From Sphingobacteriaceae bacterium (GTDB taxonomy: Bacteria > Bacteroidota > Bacteroidia > B-17B0 > Aurantibacillaceae): a stretch of 64,000 bases of DNA. The position numbers were made by a program, and so were the translations under genes. How positions within the stretch are numbered: position 1 is the first letter of the stretch; the number at the start of each line of letters is the position of its first letter. Shown piece after piece: positions 17,483 to 25,963 of this stretch. The stretch is taken from assembly GCA_016715905.1 (NCBI GenBank), contig JADJXI010000003.1, forward strand, positions 558,001 to 622,000. Direction: 5' to 3'. Under the pieces are notes generated by a model. It ran no database searches and was not told where the DNA came from. It saw only the letters and a program-made list of their open reading frames with translations.

Positions 17483-18643
17483 TTATTTCTTTTTTTGTAA
17501 GAAAAATCGATAGCCAAGTCCGTATTCAAAATTATAAGCTACAGCAAAGTGAGTTCTTAAACCTAAATTAAAAACCAATCCGCTTCTGCTATAATATTTC
17601 ATACCTATTCGGCTTACAATGTCGCCATCAGGTTTAGTTTTGTGAAAAACATAATAACCTACATCAATTGGAAAGCTAACCCGGCCAATGTTATACGAGT
17701 AACAAAATTTAAGTGCAATTCGAGTGTTTTCAATTCCTGTTGCGCTCTTATTAAATTCTTGTTTATAATCTGCTAAATAATTCTGATCGATAAAAACATC
17801 AATTCCACCTCCAAATTTATGCGTATTTCTTTTGTTGCGATGATATTCCATAGAAAGTAAACCGCAATACAAATATTCACCATCTACTTCTCGCTGGTTA
17901 TAACCAAAAGCGCTGTAAATTAAAAGTTCGTTACGCGACAAAACTCTGCATAAGGAGTCTACATTTCTTATTTCTTTTGGTTTATTTGTAGGAATGGTGT
18001 AATTAAATCCGGCATTTAGGGTTACCACATTTAATCCAAGATTTGGTACTTCAGCCCTGGCATTGCTTGCATGACTAAATGAAAAACCGGGTTCAAAACG
18101 CAAATTTTTGGATAATTGCAAATGCCAATACCATTTAAATTGCACAAAGGAATTTAAATGACTTCCTATAGCTACGTTTTTTGGATTTGAATGTATATCA
18201 AACGATTTAGTTAAATAGGTTAATCCCCAACAAAGCCGCATAATTACTCTTGCTTTTTTATTTTCGGTATTTAAAGGAATATCCGCAAAAGGTGCAAGCG
18301 CATAGGCGTATCCTAATTGCGATGGGTTTCGGAAGTCAATAAAAAAAGCGGCAACTCCAATGTCGGGCAGATTATTTTCACAATGCCATAATTTATGTCC
18401 CATCGTTTTACTGCCTATTGCTATTTCAGCCATAAAAGGATAACCTTTAACCAGATGTCCAATATTACTGCGATGTTCTAAAATAAATCCGTGATTGTAA
18501 GCCGGTTTAATAAACCACTCGTGATTATCGGTTACGCCGTTTTGTGAAAATGAAATTATACTAGAGAGAAGTAAGAATAAACAATATTGGTGCCTTTTTT
18601 TCACTTCGAAATTTAGGCTAAAATAATTAAAATTAGTTAACAT
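17483..18643 (-). CDS. PagL-like lipid A 3-O-deacylase / acyloxyacyl hydrolase family outer-membrane protein
   Basis: A 386-residue exported beta-barrel-like protein with a signal peptide ending near SFSQ. The segment FSHASNARAEVPNLGLN (near residue 193) matches the PagL catalytic pattern His-x-Ser followed by Asn and Pro-Asn-x-Gly. PagL removes the 3-O-linked acyl chain of lipid A in the outer membrane. The protein is much longer than PagL of Proteobacteria (about 150-170), with an extra C-terminal half that looks like further barrel strands; Bacteroidota members often have this size. Divergent from mazG across a short region holding a 14-bp palindrome. Function is likely but not proven by sequence. 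Confidence 0.75.
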   Translation of the reverse strand: MLTNFNYFSLNFEVKKRHQYCLFLLLSSIISFSQNGVTDNHEWFIKPAYNHGFILEHRSNIGHLVKGYPFMAEIAIGSKTMGHKLWHCENNLPDIGVAAFFIDFRNPSQLGYAYALAPFADIPLNTENKKARVIMRLCWGLTYLTKSFDIHSNPKNVAIGSHLNSFVQFKWYWHLQLSKNLRFEPGFSFSHASNARAEVPNLGLNVVTLNAGFNYTIPTNKPKEIRNVDSLCRVLSRNELLIYSAFGYNQREVDGEYLYCGLLSMEYHRNKRNTHKFGGGIDVFIDQNYLADYKQEFNKSATGIENTRIALKFCYSYNIGRVSFPIDVGYYVFHKTKPDGDIVSRIGMKYYSRSGLVFNLGLRTHFAVAYNFEYGLGYRFFLQKKK

Positions 18644-18650
18644 TGCTTCA

Positions 18651-18664
18651 GTATAAATTTATAC
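18651..18664. repeat. Perfect 14-bp palindrome between divergent genes
   Basis: GTATAAATTTATAC reads the same on both strands and lies 7 nt upstream of the deacylase ATG and 28 nt upstream of mazG. It could be an operator, but the AT-rich context makes chance possible. Confidence 0.35.
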
Positions 18665-18678
18665 AAAGCATATATTGT

Positions 18679-18686
18679 TAATTTTG
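18679..18686 (+). promoter_or_regulatory. Predicted mazG -7 promoter element
   Basis: TAATTTTG at 18679-18686 matches TAnnTTTG exactly. No TTG lies at the usual distance upstream. The mazG ATG at 18693 is 6 nt downstream, so the transcript would be leaderless or nearly so. Confidence 0.4.
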
Positions 18687-18692
18687 TGGGGT

Positions 18693-19463
18693 ATGGATGC
18701 TAAAGCACAATCGTTTTTACGTTTACTTCAAATCATTGATGAGTTGCGTGAAAAATGTCCTTGGGATAAAAAACAAACCATTGAAAGTATCCGGCATTTA
18801 ACGATAGAAGAAACTTATGAGTTAAGTGATGCAATATTAAGTGGTAAAGCAGATGATATAAAAAAAGAGTTAGGTGATATTTTATTGCACATTGTTTTTT
18901 ACGCTCGAATTGCCAGTGAAACAAAAAAATTTGATATTGTTGAGGTAATTAACACCTTATGTGATAAATTAATATATAGGCATCCGCATATTTATGGTGA
19001 TGTAAAAGCTGAGAATGAAGAACAGGTGAAACAAAACTGGGAGCAACTTAAGCAAAAAGAAAAAAACGGGAATACTTCTGTTTTAAGCGGTGTGCCTAAT
19101 AGCATGCCTGCTCTTTTAAAGTCGTATCGTATTCAGGAAAAAGCAAGAGCGGTGGGTTTCGATTGGGAAGAACCTACGCAGGTATACGAAAAGGTAAAAG
19201 AGGAGTTGAATGAATTTGAAGAAGAAAGGAAAAAAGGGAATACAGTAAATGCAGAAAAAGAATTTGGCGATGTGCTTTTTTCTTTAATCAATTATGCCAG
19301 ATTTATTGGAATCAATCCGGAGGATGCATTAGAACAAACCAACAAAAAGTTTATTCATCGTTTTAATTATATGGAAGAAAAAGTAAAAGCCAGTGGCAAG
19401 CAAATTTCGGATTGCAAGCTGGAAGAACTTGATTTATATTGGAACGAAGCCAAAGAAAAATAA
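18693..19463 (+). CDS. mazG: Nucleoside triphosphate pyrophosphohydrolase MazG
   Basis: Hydrolyses (d)NTPs to NMP and pyrophosphate, a house-cleaning enzyme. Two tandem MazG domains are visible: CPWDKKQT with EETYELSDAI and ELGDILLH in the first, and KVKEELNEFEEE with EFGDVLFSLINYAR in the second, the acidic residues that bind Mg. About 256 residues, normal length. The start at ATG 18693 is preferred over the TTG at 18675, which overlaps the predicted promoter. The next gene begins 1 nt after the stop, so the two are probably co-transcribed. Confidence 0.93.
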   Translation: MDAKAQSFLRLLQIIDELREKCPWDKKQTIESIRHLTIEETYELSDAILSGKADDIKKELGDILLHIVFYARIASETKKFDIVEVINTLCDKLIYRHPHIYGDVKAENEEQVKQNWEQLKQKEKNGNTSVLSGVPNSMPALLKSYRIQEKARAVGFDWEEPTQVYEKVKEELNEFEEERKKGNTVNAEKEFGDVLFSLINYARFIGINPEDALEQTNKKFIHRFNYMEEKVKASGKQISDCKLEELDLYWNEAKEK

Positions 19464-19464
19464 C

Positions 19465-20124
19465 TTGAAAACCCTCTCAAAAAATAATATCCTGCTTTTA
19501 ATAGCCTACGTGTTTTTCTTAAGCATTGCAGCTTTTTATTTAATGAGCTATGGAAAAGTTCAAATTCATTTATATTTGAATCAATTGGTTGGAAATCCCG
19601 TTGTGGATTATTTTTTTTATTTTATTACGTACCTGGGTGATGGTGCTTTTACTTTGTTATTACTGCCCATCATTTTTTTTTATAATATTCGATTGGGTAT
19701 TTGTGCCGGACTATCATTTGGTATCGCCGCGCTATCTACAAATTTAATGAAATACGGTTTTTATGATGAAGTGGTACGCCCCTGGTATGTTTTTCAATGG
19801 ATAGTACACGAAAAAATAAATTATGTAGATACTAGCAGTATGCATTTACATAATAGTTTTCCGAGCGGTCATGCAACTCAGGCCTTTGCCATTTTTTTTG
19901 TTTTAGCATTATATGCAAAAAATTTATCAGTAAAGTATTTTTTTCTGGCCATTGCTTTACTTACAGCCTTTAGCCGAGTTTATTTGTCTCAGCATTGGTT
20001 AGTAGATATTACCATTGGTAGTTTAGTAGGCAGTGTAAGTGCAATTATTTTATTTTCTTTAATGATTCAAAAAAATAAAATGGAACGTTTAAATGTGCCA
20101 TTGCTTAAACTTAAAAACAGCTGA
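19465..20124 (+). CDS. PAP2 family membrane phosphatase
   Basis: Integral-membrane lipid phosphatase. The three signature motifs are present: KYGFYDEVVRP (K-x6-RP type), PSGHATQAF, and SRVYLSQHWLVD with the catalytic histidine. About six membrane segments. The start is probably the TTG at 19465, 1 nt after the mazG stop, giving about 219 residues; an ATG at 19393 lies far inside mazG and would add a hydrophilic stretch. Bacteroidota PAP2 enzymes include undecaprenyl-diphosphate and lipid A phosphatases (LpxE/LpxF type). Its neighbours here (PagL-like, ArnT-like) make a lipid A role attractive but unproven. Confidence 0.85.
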   Translation: MKTLSKNNILLLIAYVFFLSIAAFYLMSYGKVQIHLYLNQLVGNPVVDYFFYFITYLGDGAFTLLLLPIIFFYNIRLGICAGLSFGIAALSTNLMKYGFYDEVVRPWYVFQWIVHEKINYVDTSSMHLHNSFPSGHATQAFAIFFVLALYAKNLSVKYFFLAIALLTAFSRVYLSQHWLVDITIGSLVGSVSAIILFSLMIQKNKMERLNVPLLKLKNS

Positions 20125-20159
20125 GCTTTATTCTAAAAAATAATTTTTTAAGTCAGATT

Positions 20160-21842
20160 TTGATTGTCATCCTGGGCGCTGGTATTTTTATGCCCTTTCT
20201 TGGAAATTGTCCTTTATTTGATTGGGATGAAATTAATTTTGCAGAATGCGCAAGAGAAATGCTGGTGAGCGGCAATTATGAACGAGTGCAATTAAATTTT
20301 CAGCCCTTTTGGGAAAAGCCACCTGTTTTTATATGGATGCAGGCTTTTTTTATGAATATTTTTGGGGTGAATGAATTTGCTGCTCGTTTTCCAAATGCCT
20401 TGTGCAGTATTATTACGCTTTTATTCTTATTCCATGCCGGCAAAAAATTTCATTCTACGCAATTCGCTTGGTTATGGGTATTATTATACATCTCTCTTAT
20501 TTTACCGCATTTATATTTTCGCTCCGGAATTATAGATCCTTGGTTTAATCTGTTTATTTTTTATGCCATTTATCAGCTTATGAAAATATTAAATTCTATT
20601 GGTGGAAAGTCAGAAATAAGTGCCGCGCTTTTAGCCGGAATTTCCTTAGGTCTTGCTGTTCTTACAAAAGGTCCGGCTGCTATACTTATAGTGGGATTAG
20701 TAATCCTTTTTGTGGTGGTACAAACTAAAAATTTTCAAATTGTAAAACGAAAATCATTTCTATCATTTGTTATGGCCACCGGTGTTGTTTCACTCAGTTG
20801 GTTTATGGTGGAGTGGCTCCGAGGAAATGGTGATGTGATTTCTGAATTTATAAATTATCAGAAAAGACTTTTTAATACCGGTGATGCCGGACATGATGGT
20901 CCGTTTTATTATCATGTTTTAGTTTTGTTATTAGGTTGTTTTCCGGCTTCCGTTATTTTTATATTTCTTTTTCGTAACAAAGAAAATTTAACGCCTTTTC
21001 AATTATTATTTCGAAAAACTATGCTTGTTTTGTTTTGGGTTGTTTTAATATTGTTTTCCATAGTAAAAACCAAAATAGTTCATTATTCTTCACTTTGCTA
21101 TTTCCCATTAACTTTTATTACTACCATTGGTATAATGCAATATTCAGGCAGGTTGCAAAATAATAAATCTTTCAGGTTTTTATTTTGGTTGGTTGCTATA
21201 CTTTTCACCATGGCTTTATTGGCCATATCTTCAATTCGTTTTTGGAAAGAAAATTTAATCCAGTCCGGTTTAATTAAAGATGCCTTTGCGCAGGCCAATT
21301 TAAATGCGGATGTGAGTTGGTCGGGATTTGAGTTTTTATTGGTCCCTCTTTTTGTGATTGCTTCTTTTATCATGTTTAAAGGATTACGGATGAACAACCT
21401 TAAAAAAGTTTTAGCGGCCATGATGCTTTTAATTGTATTTATTACAATGGCCACAGCTATTTTAATTCCTCGAGTTGAAATGTATTCGCAGCATGCGGCT
21501 ATTGCATTTTATAAAGCTTGTGCAAAGCATAGTTGTTATGTAGAAACACATGGATTTAAAAGTTACGCTTATCTTTTTTATTCCGATCGTAAACCGGATG
21601 ATTTCTCCAATCCTCAACAAAAACAATTCATTGAAAAATTTATTAATGAAAGAGAAGGAGAAGGTAAGGTGAGGTACGCTTATTATTCCAATGCCTATTG
21701 CCATTGGATGAAGTATGAAAAAATTGATAGGCCGGCCTATTTAGTTTGCAAAACCAAACAAGAAGATGAAATGAATGAAATAGGCTCATTTAATAAGTTG
21801 TACGATCAAAACGGATATAGTTTTTACGTTCGAATGCCTTAA
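20160..21842 (+). CDS. ArnT-like (GT83) undecaprenyl-phosphate-sugar:lipid transferase
   Basis: Membrane GT-C transferase. It has about 12 hydrophobic segments and the ArnT hallmarks: FDWDEINFAECAREML in the first periplasmic loop (acidic catalytic residues) and FWEKPPVFIWM, followed by GVNEFAARFPNAL. ArnT moves 4-amino-arabinose from a polyprenyl carrier to lipid A; other relatives move other sugars. The C-terminal 150 residues are soluble. The start is uncertain: the frame is open from 20115, with CTG at 20121 overlapping the PAP2 stop and TTG at 20160; no ATG precedes the first membrane segment. It is in a run with mazG and PAP2. Confidence 0.82.
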   Translation: MIVILGAGIFMPFLGNCPLFDWDEINFAECAREMLVSGNYERVQLNFQPFWEKPPVFIWMQAFFMNIFGVNEFAARFPNALCSIITLLFLFHAGKKFHSTQFAWLWVLLYISLILPHLYFRSGIIDPWFNLFIFYAIYQLMKILNSIGGKSEISAALLAGISLGLAVLTKGPAAILIVGLVILFVVVQTKNFQIVKRKSFLSFVMATGVVSLSWFMVEWLRGNGDVISEFINYQKRLFNTGDAGHDGPFYYHVLVLLLGCFPASVIFIFLFRNKENLTPFQLLFRKTMLVLFWVVLILFSIVKTKIVHYSSLCYFPLTFITTIGIMQYSGRLQNNKSFRFLFWLVAILFTMALLAISSIRFWKENLIQSGLIKDAFAQANLNADVSWSGFEFLLVPLFVIASFIMFKGLRMNNLKKVLAAMMLLIVFITMATAILIPRVEMYSQHAAIAFYKACAKHSCYVETHGFKSYAYLFYSDRKPDDFSNPQQKQFIEKFINEREGEGKVRYAYYSNAYCHWMKYEKIDRPAYLVCKTKQEDEMNEIGSFNKLYDQNGYSFYVRMP

Positions 21843-21917
21843 ATGTTAAGAACTGTCAAATGGGCACACTTTTTTAATGGCATAATTTGTGATTTTACTA
21901 TATTTAAAGTTAAAGAT

Positions 21918-24347
21918 ATGATGTTTAAAGATTTAGAGGATATACGTTTGCAAGGTGGAAATGAGGATGATATGGATTTTATCCCGCTGCTAAGCAGTGA
22001 GGATGAGGATGCCATGCGAAAGGAAAAGATACCGGAGATACTGCCAATATTGCCACTTCGTAATACGGTTTTGTTTCCGGGAGTAGTAATTCCGATTACT
22101 GTGGGGAGAGATAAATCAATACAATTGATAAAAGATTATAATAAAGGCGATAAAACTATTGGCGTTGTTACGCAGAAAAGTGATACCATTGAAGATCCAC
22201 AAGCTGAAGATTTATACGAAGTTGGAACAGTAGCTTTTATTATCAAAATGCTTCGCATGCCCGATGGAAATACAACTATTATTATTCAAGGTAAGAGAAG
22301 ATTTAAGGTGGAAGAATATGTGCAGAGCGAGCCTTATCACAAGGCAAAAGTGGTTGAGTTTAATGAAGAGCGACCGGAAACAACAGATAAAGAATTTCAA
22401 GCTATCGTTTCTAATTTAAAGGAAACATCAGCGCAAATCATAAAGTTATCTCCTAATATACCTAGTGACGCAGGATTTGCCATCAATAATATAGATAGCC
22501 CGGCTTTTCTCGTAAACTTCATTTCCTCCAATATGAATGCAAAAACGGAGGATAAACAAAAGATGCTCGAAGTTCCGAATTTAAAGGAACGCAGTTTATT
22601 GGTGTTAGAGTATTTAAATAAAGAGTTTCAGATTGTAGATCTTAAAAATCAAATTCAAACCAAAACAAAAATTGATTTGGATAAACAACAGCGGGAGTAT
22701 TACCTCAATCAACAATTAAAAACCATTCAGGAAGAATTGGGTGGGAATAATTTTGAACAGGAGATAAATGAATACCAGGAAAAAGCTAAAAAGAAGAAGT
22801 GGAGTAGCACGGTAAAAGAAGCCTTTGAGAAACAACTTTCCAAATTACAACGAATGAATCCGCATGCGGCAGAATATGGTATTCAAACCAATTATGTGGA
22901 ACTTTTGCTTGAATTACCCTGGAATGATTACAGCAAAGATAATTTTGATTTAAAGCATGCGCAGGAAGTGCTTGATGAGGATCATTTCGGATTGGAAAAA
23001 GTAAAGGAAAGAATCATCGAACATTTGGCTGTACTCAAATTAAAAGGTGATTTTAAGTCTCCCATCATTTGTTTATATGGCCCTCCGGGTGTGGGTAAAA
23101 CTTCGCTTGGGAAAAGTATTGCTCGGGCAATGGGACGAAAATATGTTCGAATGAGTTTGGGTGGTTTAAAAGACGAGAGTGAAATACGTGGACATCGGAA
23201 AACATATATAGGCGCAATGCCCGGCCGCGTATTACAAAATTTAAAAAAGGTTCAATCTTCTAATCCGGTTTTTATTTTAGATGAGGTTGATAAAATTGGA
23301 AATGATTATCATGGAGATCCTTCTTCGGCTTTGCTCGAAGTTTTAGATCCGGAACAAAATAATTCCTTTTATGATAATTTTTTGGAATTGGATTATGATT
23401 TGAGCAAGGTCATGTTTATTGCTACTTGCAATGATTTGTCAACTATACAACCTGCTTTGCGTGACCGTATGGAAATGATTGAAGTGAACGGGTATACCAT
23501 TGAAGAAAAAATAGAAATTGCTAAACGACATCTAATCCCCAAACAGATTGAGGCTAATGGCTTGAAAAAAAGTCAGCTTAAATTAAATGATAAAATTATT
23601 TCTTATATCATTGAATCTTATACTTCCGAAAGCGGAGTTCGAAATTTGGAAAAAAGAATTTCTAAAATTGCCCGGCATGTTGCCGTAAACGTAGTAAAGG
23701 AAAACGAGCTGGAGAAAATTACAGAAGAGTTAGTTATAAAAATACTAGGTCCTTCACACACCAAAGATAAATACGAAGGGAATGAACATGCCGGAGTTGT
23801 TACCGGATTAGCATGGACCAGTGTTGGAGGAGATATCTTGTTTATTGAAACGAGTTTGAGTAAATCAAAATCTCCTAAATTAACGCTAACCGGTAATTTG
23901 GGTGATGTGATGAAGGAAAGTGCTACACTGGCTTTGGAATATTTAAAAGCGCATCCCGAATTGATTGGAGCCAAACAAGAAATATTTGATGAATACAGTA
24001 TCCACATTCACGTACCGGAAGGTGCTACACCTAAAGATGGTCCAAGTGCGGGTATAGCCATGTTAACTTCTATTGCCAGCGCTTTTACAAAACGAAAAGT
24101 GAAAAAGGCTTTAGCCATGACCGGTGAAATTACCTTACGCGGAAAAGTATTACCTGTTGGTGGAATAAAAGAAAAAATATTAGCTGCTAAACGGGCAGGG
24201 ATAAAGGAAATTGTTTTGTGTAAAGAGAACAGAAAAGATGTGGAATATGTAAAGCAAGATTATTTACAAGGCTTGTCCTTTAAATATGTGTCGGAAATGA
24301 ATGAAGTGTTGGACTATGTTCTTTTAAATGAAAAGGCAAAACTTTAA
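21918..24347 (+). CDS. lon: ATP-dependent protease La (Lon)
   Basis: Cytoplasmic AAA+ serine protease that degrades misfolded and regulatory proteins. Seen in order: N-terminal substrate-binding LON domain beginning ILPILPLRNTVLFPGVV, a coiled-coil section with YYLNQQLKTIQEELG, Walker A GPPGVGKTSLGKS, Walker B VFILDEVDKIG, and the proteolytic domain with catalytic Ser in PKDGPSAGIAM and Lys in GGIKEKILAAKRAG. About 810 residues. The start MMFKDLED (ATG 21918 or 21921) is preferred over the ATG at 21843, which follows the previous stop but would add a non-conserved stretch crossing an AT-rich promoter-like region (TATATTTA, 21899-21906). Confidence 0.96.
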   Translation: MMFKDLEDIRLQGGNEDDMDFIPLLSSEDEDAMRKEKIPEILPILPLRNTVLFPGVVIPITVGRDKSIQLIKDYNKGDKTIGVVTQKSDTIEDPQAEDLYEVGTVAFIIKMLRMPDGNTTIIIQGKRRFKVEEYVQSEPYHKAKVVEFNEERPETTDKEFQAIVSNLKETSAQIIKLSPNIPSDAGFAINNIDSPAFLVNFISSNMNAKTEDKQKMLEVPNLKERSLLVLEYLNKEFQIVDLKNQIQTKTKIDLDKQQREYYLNQQLKTIQEELGGNNFEQEINEYQEKAKKKKWSSTVKEAFEKQLSKLQRMNPHAAEYGIQTNYVELLLELPWNDYSKDNFDLKHAQEVLDEDHFGLEKVKERIIEHLAVLKLKGDFKSPIICLYGPPGVGKTSLGKSIARAMGRKYVRMSLGGLKDESEIRGHRKTYIGAMPGRVLQNLKKVQSSNPVFILDEVDKIGNDYHGDPSSALLEVLDPEQNNSFYDNFLELDYDLSKVMFIATCNDLSTIQPALRDRMEMIEVNGYTIEEKIEIAKRHLIPKQIEANGLKKSQLKLNDKIISYIIESYTSESGVRNLEKRISKIARHVAVNVVKENELEKITEELVIKILGPSHTKDKYEGNEHAGVVTGLAWTSVGGDILFIETSLSKSKSPKLTLTGNLGDVMKESATLALEYLKAHPELIGAKQEIFDEYSIHIHVPEGATPKDGPSAGIAMLTSIASAFTKRKVKKALAMTGEITLRGKVLPVGGIKEKILAAKRAGIKEIVLCKENRKDVEYVKQDYLQGLSFKYVSEMNEVLDYVLLNEKAKL

Positions 24348-24350
24348 TTT

Positions 24351-25661
24351 TTGAAAAAAGTTTTAATACTTACTTATTATTGGCCTCCATCGGGTGGAGC
24401 CGGAGTTCAGCGCTGGCTTAAATTTGTAAAGTATTTGCGTGAGTTTAATTGGGAGCCTGTTGTTTATACCGCTTTGAACGGAGAAATTCCGGTAATCGAT
24501 CATAGTTTAGAAAAAGATATTCCTAAAGGTATCACCGTACTCAAAACACCAATTTGGGAACCGTATAATTTTTACAAAAAATTCAGTGGCCGTAAAAAAG
24601 AAGATAAGATAAACGCATCCTTTTTAAACGAAAATAAAAAGGCGGGTTTAGCTGAAAAAATAAGTGTTTACATTCGTGGAAATTATTTTATTCCCGATGC
24701 CCGAAAGTTCTGGATAAAACCCAGCATTCAATTTTTAAGTGATTACCTGAATAAAAATAAAATAGACTATATCATTAGCAGTGGTCCTCCTCACAGTATG
24801 CACCTAATTGCTTTAGGGATAAAGGAAAAATTCCCGAATATAAAATGGCTTGCGGATTTCAGAGATCCCTGGACAAATATAGACTTCTATGAAAAATTAA
24901 TGCTGAGTAAAAGAGCAGATCGTTTGCACCATGAAATGGAATTGAAAGTTTTGATGAATGCGGATTGTGTGTTAAGTATTGGTCAAGCAATGAGCGAAGA
25001 GTTTAAGGAGATGTATTTGAAAGCCGGAGGAAAAAACAAGGATAAGTTTAAAGTAATTACCAATGGTTTTGATGAAGAAGTTTCCGAAGAATTGAAAGTT
25101 ATTCCGGATGCTAAGTTTACAATGGCTCATATCGGAACTTTGGTGAAAGACCGAAATCCGGAAATACTTTGGCGGGTTTTAAAGGAATTAATTTCAGAGA
25201 ATATTGAATTCGAAAAAAAGTTTGAATTAAAATTAGTGGGTAAGGTGGATATTTCGGTAATGGAGGATTTGGAAAAGTTTGGCTTAAAAAAATATTTAAA
25301 CAAAATAGATTATTTACCGCACGACCAGGTAATACTTGAACAAAAAAAATCGGCGGTACTTTTATTATTGGTGAACAATACCAAAAATGCCAAAGGAATA
25401 TTAACCGGTAAATTTTTTGAATATATGGCCTCAGGCCGGCCAGTGTTGGCGATTGGACCCGTTAACGGAGATTTGGCGGAAATAATAAAAGAAACGAGTT
25501 GCGGTTATATCAGTAATTTTGATGATGTCGTTTCATTGAAAAAGAATATTTTAGAGCTGTTTGAAAACAGAAATGTGCCTTCCTCCAACGGAAATATTCA
25601 AAAATACAGCCGGAAAAGTTTGACTGGGAAACTGGCTGAGGTGTTGAATAATATTTTATAA
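24351..25661 (+). CDS. Family 4 glycosyltransferase (GT-B fold)
   Basis: Cytoplasmic NDP-sugar-dependent glycosyltransferase, 436 residues. N-terminal half: YYWPPSGGAGVQRWLKF (acceptor domain with glycine-rich loop) and WLADFRDPW. C-terminal half: AHIGTLVKDRNPE, and GKFFEYMASGRPVLAIGP carrying the E-x7-type nucleotide-sugar-binding signature. The start is TTG at 24351, 3 nt after the lon stop; this start gives the canonical MKKVLILTYYWPP. Probably involved in surface polysaccharide or lipopolysaccharide synthesis; substrate unknown. Confidence 0.85.
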   Translation: MKKVLILTYYWPPSGGAGVQRWLKFVKYLREFNWEPVVYTALNGEIPVIDHSLEKDIPKGITVLKTPIWEPYNFYKKFSGRKKEDKINASFLNENKKAGLAEKISVYIRGNYFIPDARKFWIKPSIQFLSDYLNKNKIDYIISSGPPHSMHLIALGIKEKFPNIKWLADFRDPWTNIDFYEKLMLSKRADRLHHEMELKVLMNADCVLSIGQAMSEEFKEMYLKAGGKNKDKFKVITNGFDEEVSEELKVIPDAKFTMAHIGTLVKDRNPEILWRVLKELISENIEFEKKFELKLVGKVDISVMEDLEKFGLKKYLNKIDYLPHDQVILEQKKSAVLLLLVNNTKNAKGILTGKFFEYMASGRPVLAIGPVNGDLAEIIKETSCGYISNFDDVVSLKKNILELFENRNVPSSNGNIQKYSRKSLTGKLAEVLNNIL

Positions 25662-25809
25662 AGGCTTACACGCTAATTCTTGCTTATCAGGATTATTACT
25701 TAATGTAACATTTCACCTGTTTTTGTAAATCCCGGGAAGTCTGCCTGGAATTGGTAGCAATAACATTTATATCAAGTTTAATCCTTTTTCAGATAAATAT
25801 GCATTCTAT
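25662..25809. other. Gene-free stretch before the surface-protein locus
   Basis: No coding frame, RNA or strong hairpin was recognised here. The rest of the intergenic region to 25963 holds a promoter, a short frame and a poly-C tract listed separately. Confidence 0.5.
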
Positions 25810-25839
25810 TTTGAATCTTCAAAAATTATACTATATTTG
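25810..25839 (+). promoter_or_regulatory. Predicted promoter of the T9SS surface-protein operon
   Basis: TTTG at 25810-25813, 18 nt, TATATTTG at 25832-25839: exact Bacteroidota consensus. The ATG at 25861 lies 21 nt downstream, which points to that ATG, and not 25964, as the intended start of the gene. Confidence 0.65.
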
Positions 25840-25860
25840 GTATATCAATTAAACACCTGT

Positions 25861-25941
25861 ATGAATTCATTTTTATTGAAATCTAACCAAAACTCTTTCA
25901 CCCCCCCCCCTGAAAGAGAAAAGTTCTTTAATCAGCTTTAA
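25861..25941 (+). other. N-terminal leader frame of the 1517-residue surface protein, out of frame by one base
   Basis: ATG at 25861 opens a 26-codon frame that runs through the C10 tract and stops at 25939. With nine (or twelve) Cs the frame would pass into the frame of the following large protein, giving MNSFLLKSNQNSFTPPPL, then a charged segment and the hydrophobic signal core KQLLTGIFMLFAL. As assembled (ten Cs) it terminates early. The frame of the large protein is itself open upstream to a stop at 25877, but contains no plausible start codon before 25964. Confidence 0.65.
25893..25918. repeat. Poly-C tract (C10) inside an 8-bp inverted repeat
   Basis: Ten Cs at 25901-25910 are flanked by CTCTTTCA (25893-25900) and its exact complement TGAAAGAG (25911-25918). 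Homopolymers of G or C this long are rare in AT-rich DNA and are classic slipped-strand mutation sites. Its position in the leader of an exported protein makes it a candidate phase-variation switch. Confidence 0.8.
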
Positions 25942-25963
25942 ACAATTACTAACGGGTATTTTT

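Noticed and set aside
23618..24007. 129-residue frame antisense to lon
   Set aside because: Lies wholly over the conserved Lon proteolytic domain and has no promoter or family match.
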